Source of the DNA: Neptuniibacter victor
GTDB lineage: Bacteria > Pseudomonadota > Gammaproteobacteria > Pseudomonadales > Balneatricaceae
Direction of reading: 5' to 3'
NCBI GenBank assembly: GCA_027943745.1
Contig: AP025763.1
Location: 1,302,001 to 1,366,000, forward strand
DNA length: 64,000 nucleotides
A model generated the notes under the pieces. That model searched no databases, was not told the DNA's origin, and saw nothing but the letters and a program-made list of their open reading frames with translations. Shown here in pieces: positions 61,192 to 64,000 of this stretch. Position 1 is the first letter of the stretch. Each line of letters starts with the position of its first letter. The position numbers were made by a program, and so were the translations under genes.

Positions 61192-61220
61192 GAGGTCTCC
61201 GCTAGGAGGCCTCTTTTTTT
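61192..61220 (+). terminator. Terminator of the dehydrogenase gene
   Basis: GAGGTCTCC (61192-61200) pairs with GGAGGCCTC (61205-61213) around a GCTA loop, with one T-G pair, and seven T residues follow. A strong intrinsic terminator ending the module. Confidence 0.92.
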
Positions 61221-61264
61221 AAAAGCTCATAAAATACGGCGCTAATTCTGAAGCCTAATATTAG

Positions 61265-61453
61265 CTAGACCGTCTTAAGCTTATCATCGTAGGGAGTAAT
61301 ATGACGTTCTTTCAGTGCGGCAATGCAAGGCTCGCATTGGGGGTTATCCCTACCTAGGCTTTCCCATTCCTGTTCAGTCATTTCTGTATCGAAACTTAGA
61401 TAACGTTTCAGACACTGTAGACAAGAACTGAGTTCCGTTCGGTTCTCTTTCAT
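61265..61453 (-). CDS. Small double-CxxC protein (62 aa)
   Basis: 62 residues from ATG 61453 on the minus strand, after GGGGATAGTT. Two CxxC pairs (CLQC and CEPC) about 30 residues apart suggest a small zinc-ribbon-like or redox protein. Charged helices lie between. An in-frame start four codons earlier (61465) is less well spaced. No family or function is recognised. Confidence 0.6.
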   Translation of the reverse strand: MKENRTELSSCLQCLKRYLSFDTEMTEQEWESLGRDNPQCEPCIAALKERHITPYDDKLKTV

Positions 61454-61695
61454 AACTATCCCCATAAATAGCGGACCCTGTGATTTGTATGGGTGTAAAT
61501 AAACCTAGAGCACCTAACAGATAGACTAATAAAAAAAGTTATAGACATTTATTCTTTATTAACCAATAGGTTATTTTAAATACAATGAACTCTATTAGTA
61601 GCTACTGATATTGATAGATGTTTTTTATTGAGTGTTTGTTAAAATACTTAGAATCATTGTGGGTTTATCTGTAGGACTCCCCGTTCTTAAGTTGT

Positions 61696-63465
61696 ATGAA
61701 GTATCTGATCAAATCTAATAAAACCTCTGCCGGTGCGTCAAAGCGTTTCTGGACATTATGGCTTCCTTTGACTCTTGTAGGGTCACTGGCCATATACTTT
61801 GCTTTTTTTCTGATTGAGAAAGTAGTGGCCGAGCGACTGGACGCTAGTGTGGATTCTTCCTCGCGTCTAGTGCAAGCACAGCTAGGTCGTAGCCTTGAAA
61901 TGGCACGCATTGATTTGGAGTTTATAACTAAAAGTCAGCTGGTGACGGAGTTTTTGCAATCTCCTAATGATGAGCGGCAGGCTTATCTCGATTCTTTTTT
62001 TCATACGATGTCGGCAACCTATGGTCGTTATGATCAGATACGATTGTTATCCCGTGAAGGTCAGGAGCTTTCACGGGTTAACTATAATGCCGGAAGCCCT
62101 GTGGTTGTGACAGGTTATGATCTTCAGAACAAATCAGAACGTTATTATTTTAAGGAAGCTCTTTTAAAGTCTAGCGATGAGATTTATATCTCACGCTTAG
62201 ATCTCAATATTGAGCAAGGAGTCATCGAACTGCCCTTGAAACCAGTCATTCGTTTGGCGAAGGCGGTTTATGATGAGAGCAATACGCTTATAGGAGTGGT
62301 GGTCCTGAATTTTCTGGCGGGTGATCTGCTAGATGATTTCAGGAATATAGTTAAGCACCTTCCTGGTGAAAAAATGCTTTTGAATAGCAGCGGTTATTGG
62401 CTATCTAGTGAGGTCCGCTCTAGAGAGTGGGGCTTTATGCTTGATAGTGGCATTCGCTTTAGTCAGCAGTCTCCTGATATCTGGCGCCAGATGAATCAGA
62501 CTCAGGCTGGGATCGTTGAATCTGAGCAAGGGCGCTTCAATTTTTATACGATTGCTCCTTCAGACGTATTGAGAAACAGCGGCTTAGGTGAATGGAAATT
62601 CGTCGTTGTGAATACACAGCATAGAATAGGCATGCCATTTCTAAGTGAACATTTGGCTTATCTCTATCCTTTGATGCTGGCATATCTATTTAGTAGCGGT
62701 TTGCTTTGGTTATGGGCTCGGGCAGATTCTGGTCGTGAAGTAGCGGAAAAGGAGCTGTTGGCACTGAACCGTTTACTGGAGAAAAAGGTTGAAAAGCGTA
62801 CAGCAGAGCTTGATGCAACCAAAGATGCGGCTATTTTGAGTCTGGCTACGCTGGCTGAAACTAGGGATAACGAAACGGGCCAGCATATCTTTAGGACCCA
62901 GCATTATGTGAAAGTACTGGCCGAAGCACTTTTACATCACCCTGAATTTGAGGGTCAGCTGGATGATAACTTAATTCAGCGTATCTATAAGTCAGCACCC
63001 TTACACGATATTGGTAAAGTGGGCATTCCTGATCATATCCTGCTGAAGAAAGGGCGTTTGAACGAAGCTGAACAATGCATTATGCAAGCGCATACGACAC
63101 TGGGTAGTGATGCTATAGAAGAAGCCATCAATTCCCTGTCTAGTCGCCTCTCGCTGGAGGCGAGTGGTACCTTCCTGCACTGTGCAAGGGATATTGCGCA
63201 CTATCACCATGAGCGTTGGGATGGACAAGGGTATCCCAAAGGTCTGGTAGGTGAAACGATTCCGCTGCCGGCACGCCTTATGGCAGTGGCTGATGTTTAT
63301 GATGCGTTGGTGACTCAGCGTATTTATAAGAAAGCGTATACAAAATCTGAAACAGAACACATCATTTTGCATATGAGTGAAGGTCAATTTGATCCACGTC
63401 TATTATGTGCTTTTGATAATGTTAAAGATAAGTTTTGGGATATTAAAAATCAGTTTGCTGATTAA
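61696..63465 (+). CDS. Membrane sensor cyclic di-GMP phosphodiesterase (HD-GYP)
   Basis: 589 residues. A first membrane helix (about 20-42), a periplasmic double-Cache-like sensor (about 45-310), a second helix (about 315-335), a short coiled coil, and a C-terminal HD-GYP domain (about 365-585). The metal-binding HD in LHDIGKVGIPDHIL, the HH in the HYHHERWDG block and the GYP signature in GQGYPKGL are all intact. It degrades cyclic di-GMP, opposing the two GGDEF proteins in the window, in response to an extracytoplasmic ligand. The ATG has no strong ribosome site. Confidence 0.92.
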   Translation: MKYLIKSNKTSAGASKRFWTLWLPLTLVGSLAIYFAFFLIEKVVAERLDASVDSSSRLVQAQLGRSLEMARIDLEFITKSQLVTEFLQSPNDERQAYLDSFFHTMSATYGRYDQIRLLSREGQELSRVNYNAGSPVVVTGYDLQNKSERYYFKEALLKSSDEIYISRLDLNIEQGVIELPLKPVIRLAKAVYDESNTLIGVVVLNFLAGDLLDDFRNIVKHLPGEKMLLNSSGYWLSSEVRSREWGFMLDSGIRFSQQSPDIWRQMNQTQAGIVESEQGRFNFYTIAPSDVLRNSGLGEWKFVVVNTQHRIGMPFLSEHLAYLYPLMLAYLFSSGLLWLWARADSGREVAEKELLALNRLLEKKVEKRTAELDATKDAAILSLATLAETRDNETGQHIFRTQHYVKVLAEALLHHPEFEGQLDDNLIQRIYKSAPLHDIGKVGIPDHILLKKGRLNEAEQCIMQAHTTLGSDAIEEAINSLSSRLSLEASGTFLHCARDIAHYHHERWDGQGYPKGLVGETIPLPARLMAVADVYDALVTQRIYKKAYTKSETEHIILHMSEGQFDPRLLCAFDNVKDKFWDIKNQFAD

Positions 63466-63601
63466 TTAGCTATTGATGAAAGCTTAAGTAACTGATTGCA
63501 TGAGGTATGCGTGTTGATAGTTATACCGGTGTTTTTGCAGCTGAGTTCGAGCCACGATGGGTTCAAGATCTGCAAGATTAGCTGTAGGCTAATAGCATCT
63601 A

Positions 63602-63630
63602 AAAGCGCCTTTGTTAGGTGCTTTTTTATA
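63602..63630 (+). terminator. Terminator of the HD-GYP gene
   Basis: AAAGCGCCT (63602-63610) and AGGTGCTTT (63616-63624) form a 9-bp stem (one G-T pair) with loop TTGTT, followed by more T. It lies about 135 bases after the stop. Confidence 0.85.
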
Positions 63631-63675
63631 AATTAACTTTTTAATACATTAATAATAACAATTTAAGTTGCTGAA

Positions 63676-64000
63676 TGATCATAGTAAAGAATGTCACCTT
63701 CGATGATGAGAGCTCAAAGCTGGTGGGGGCAATCCGCCATGACGTGTTTATTCGCGAACAAGGTATAGATCCTGAGTTGGAGTTTGATGGCTTAGACGAT
63801 AGGGCTGTTCACGCGCTTGTTTATGCCAATGGGGTCCCAGTCGCTACCGGCCGAATTTTAGATGACGGTCATATAGGTAGAATCGCTGTTTTAATAGAAT
63901 ATAGAGGCGAGGGGTTAGGTGAGAAGGTTGTCTTATCCTTGATTAATAAGGCGGAGGAAAAAGGTTGTTCGCGTGTGTATTTAGGGTCTCAGACTCAAGC
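63676..64000 (+). CDS. GNAT family N-acetyltransferase, 5' part (3' end outside window)
   Basis: An open frame from ATG 63676 runs to the window end, about 108 residues. The start MIIVKNVTFDDESSKLVGAI is followed by RHDVFIREQGIDPELEFDG, the acetyl-CoA-binding block RIAVLIEYRGEGLGEKVV (GNAT motif A) and KGCSRVYLGSQTQA. The pattern is of GNAT acetyltransferases of the ElaA/YjcF kind. The substrate is unknown. Confidence 0.85.

Noticed and set aside
1-64000. tRNA, rRNA, CRISPR arrays or intact insertion sequences
   Set aside because: No cloverleaf, rRNA block, regular spacer-repeat array or transposase frame was seen anywhere in the window.

Overview
The window looks like the chromosome of a marine gammaproteobacterium. 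The moderate-to-low GC, the recC-recB-recD order, and the CobB, YafJ, PpnN and PxpABC types all fit an Oceanospirillaceae-like organism (Neptunomonas, Amphritea and Marinomonas are comparable). That placement is inference; there is no rRNA gene or other phylogenetic marker to settle it.

Layout. 1-3.1 kb: end of an MFS transporter, a class II glutamine-amidotransferase-like protein that has lost its catalytic cysteine, a PAS-GGDEF cyclase and small unknown genes. 3.2-11.9 kb: overlapping recC-recB-recD. 12-26.8 kb: housekeeping genes on both strands: a 46-residue membrane protein, glutaredoxin, an SH3 membrane protein, MscS, an SLC5-STAC transporter without a kinase domain, 5-oxoprolinase pxpABC, yidD, a PIN-PhoH ATPase, sirtuin cobB, ppnN, a PAS-PAS-GGDEF protein and a periplasmic binding protein. 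26.7-38.9 kb: short-form PutA, a thiolase, a cation/proton antiporter, an AIM24-like protein followed by a 55-bp tandem duplication, an M23 peptidase overlapping a bactofilin gene, an intact YafJ, an acyl-CoA ligase and a YitT protein.

38.9-54.5 kb: an aromatic catabolism island. Gene families and order (MarR regulator, then amidase, ACAD-fold monooxygenase, small protein, SnoaL-like protein, Rieske alpha, Rieske beta, SDR, ferredoxin-type reductase, and later a flavin reductase) match the indole-3-acetic acid catabolic cluster iacR / iacHABICDEFG. This version carries a complete TRAP transporter plus a universal stress protein between iacF and iacG. It also has a truncated haemoglobin gene and a decayed second MarR gene between iacR and iacH, and a MarR-like domain fused to the C-terminus of the flavin reductase.

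54.7-61.1 kb: a second aromatic module, a two-component 4-hydroxyphenylacetate 3-hydroxylase (C1 reductase and C2 oxygenase). It comes with an HpaA-type AraC regulator, an AEC-family carrier and a succinate-semialdehyde dehydrogenase. A 12-bp motif, ATATGTTAACTA, occurs exactly three times around the hydroxylase and regulator genes and in near-exact form before the carrier and dehydrogenase, suggesting one local regulon. The two flavin reductases are close paralogues whose reductase halves are nearly the same while their MarR-like halves have diverged.

61.2-64 kb: a small CxxC protein, a membrane-bound HD-GYP phosphodiesterase and the start of a GNAT acetyltransferase. Catechol and homoprotocatechuate ring-cleavage genes are not in the window, so both pathways must be completed elsewhere.
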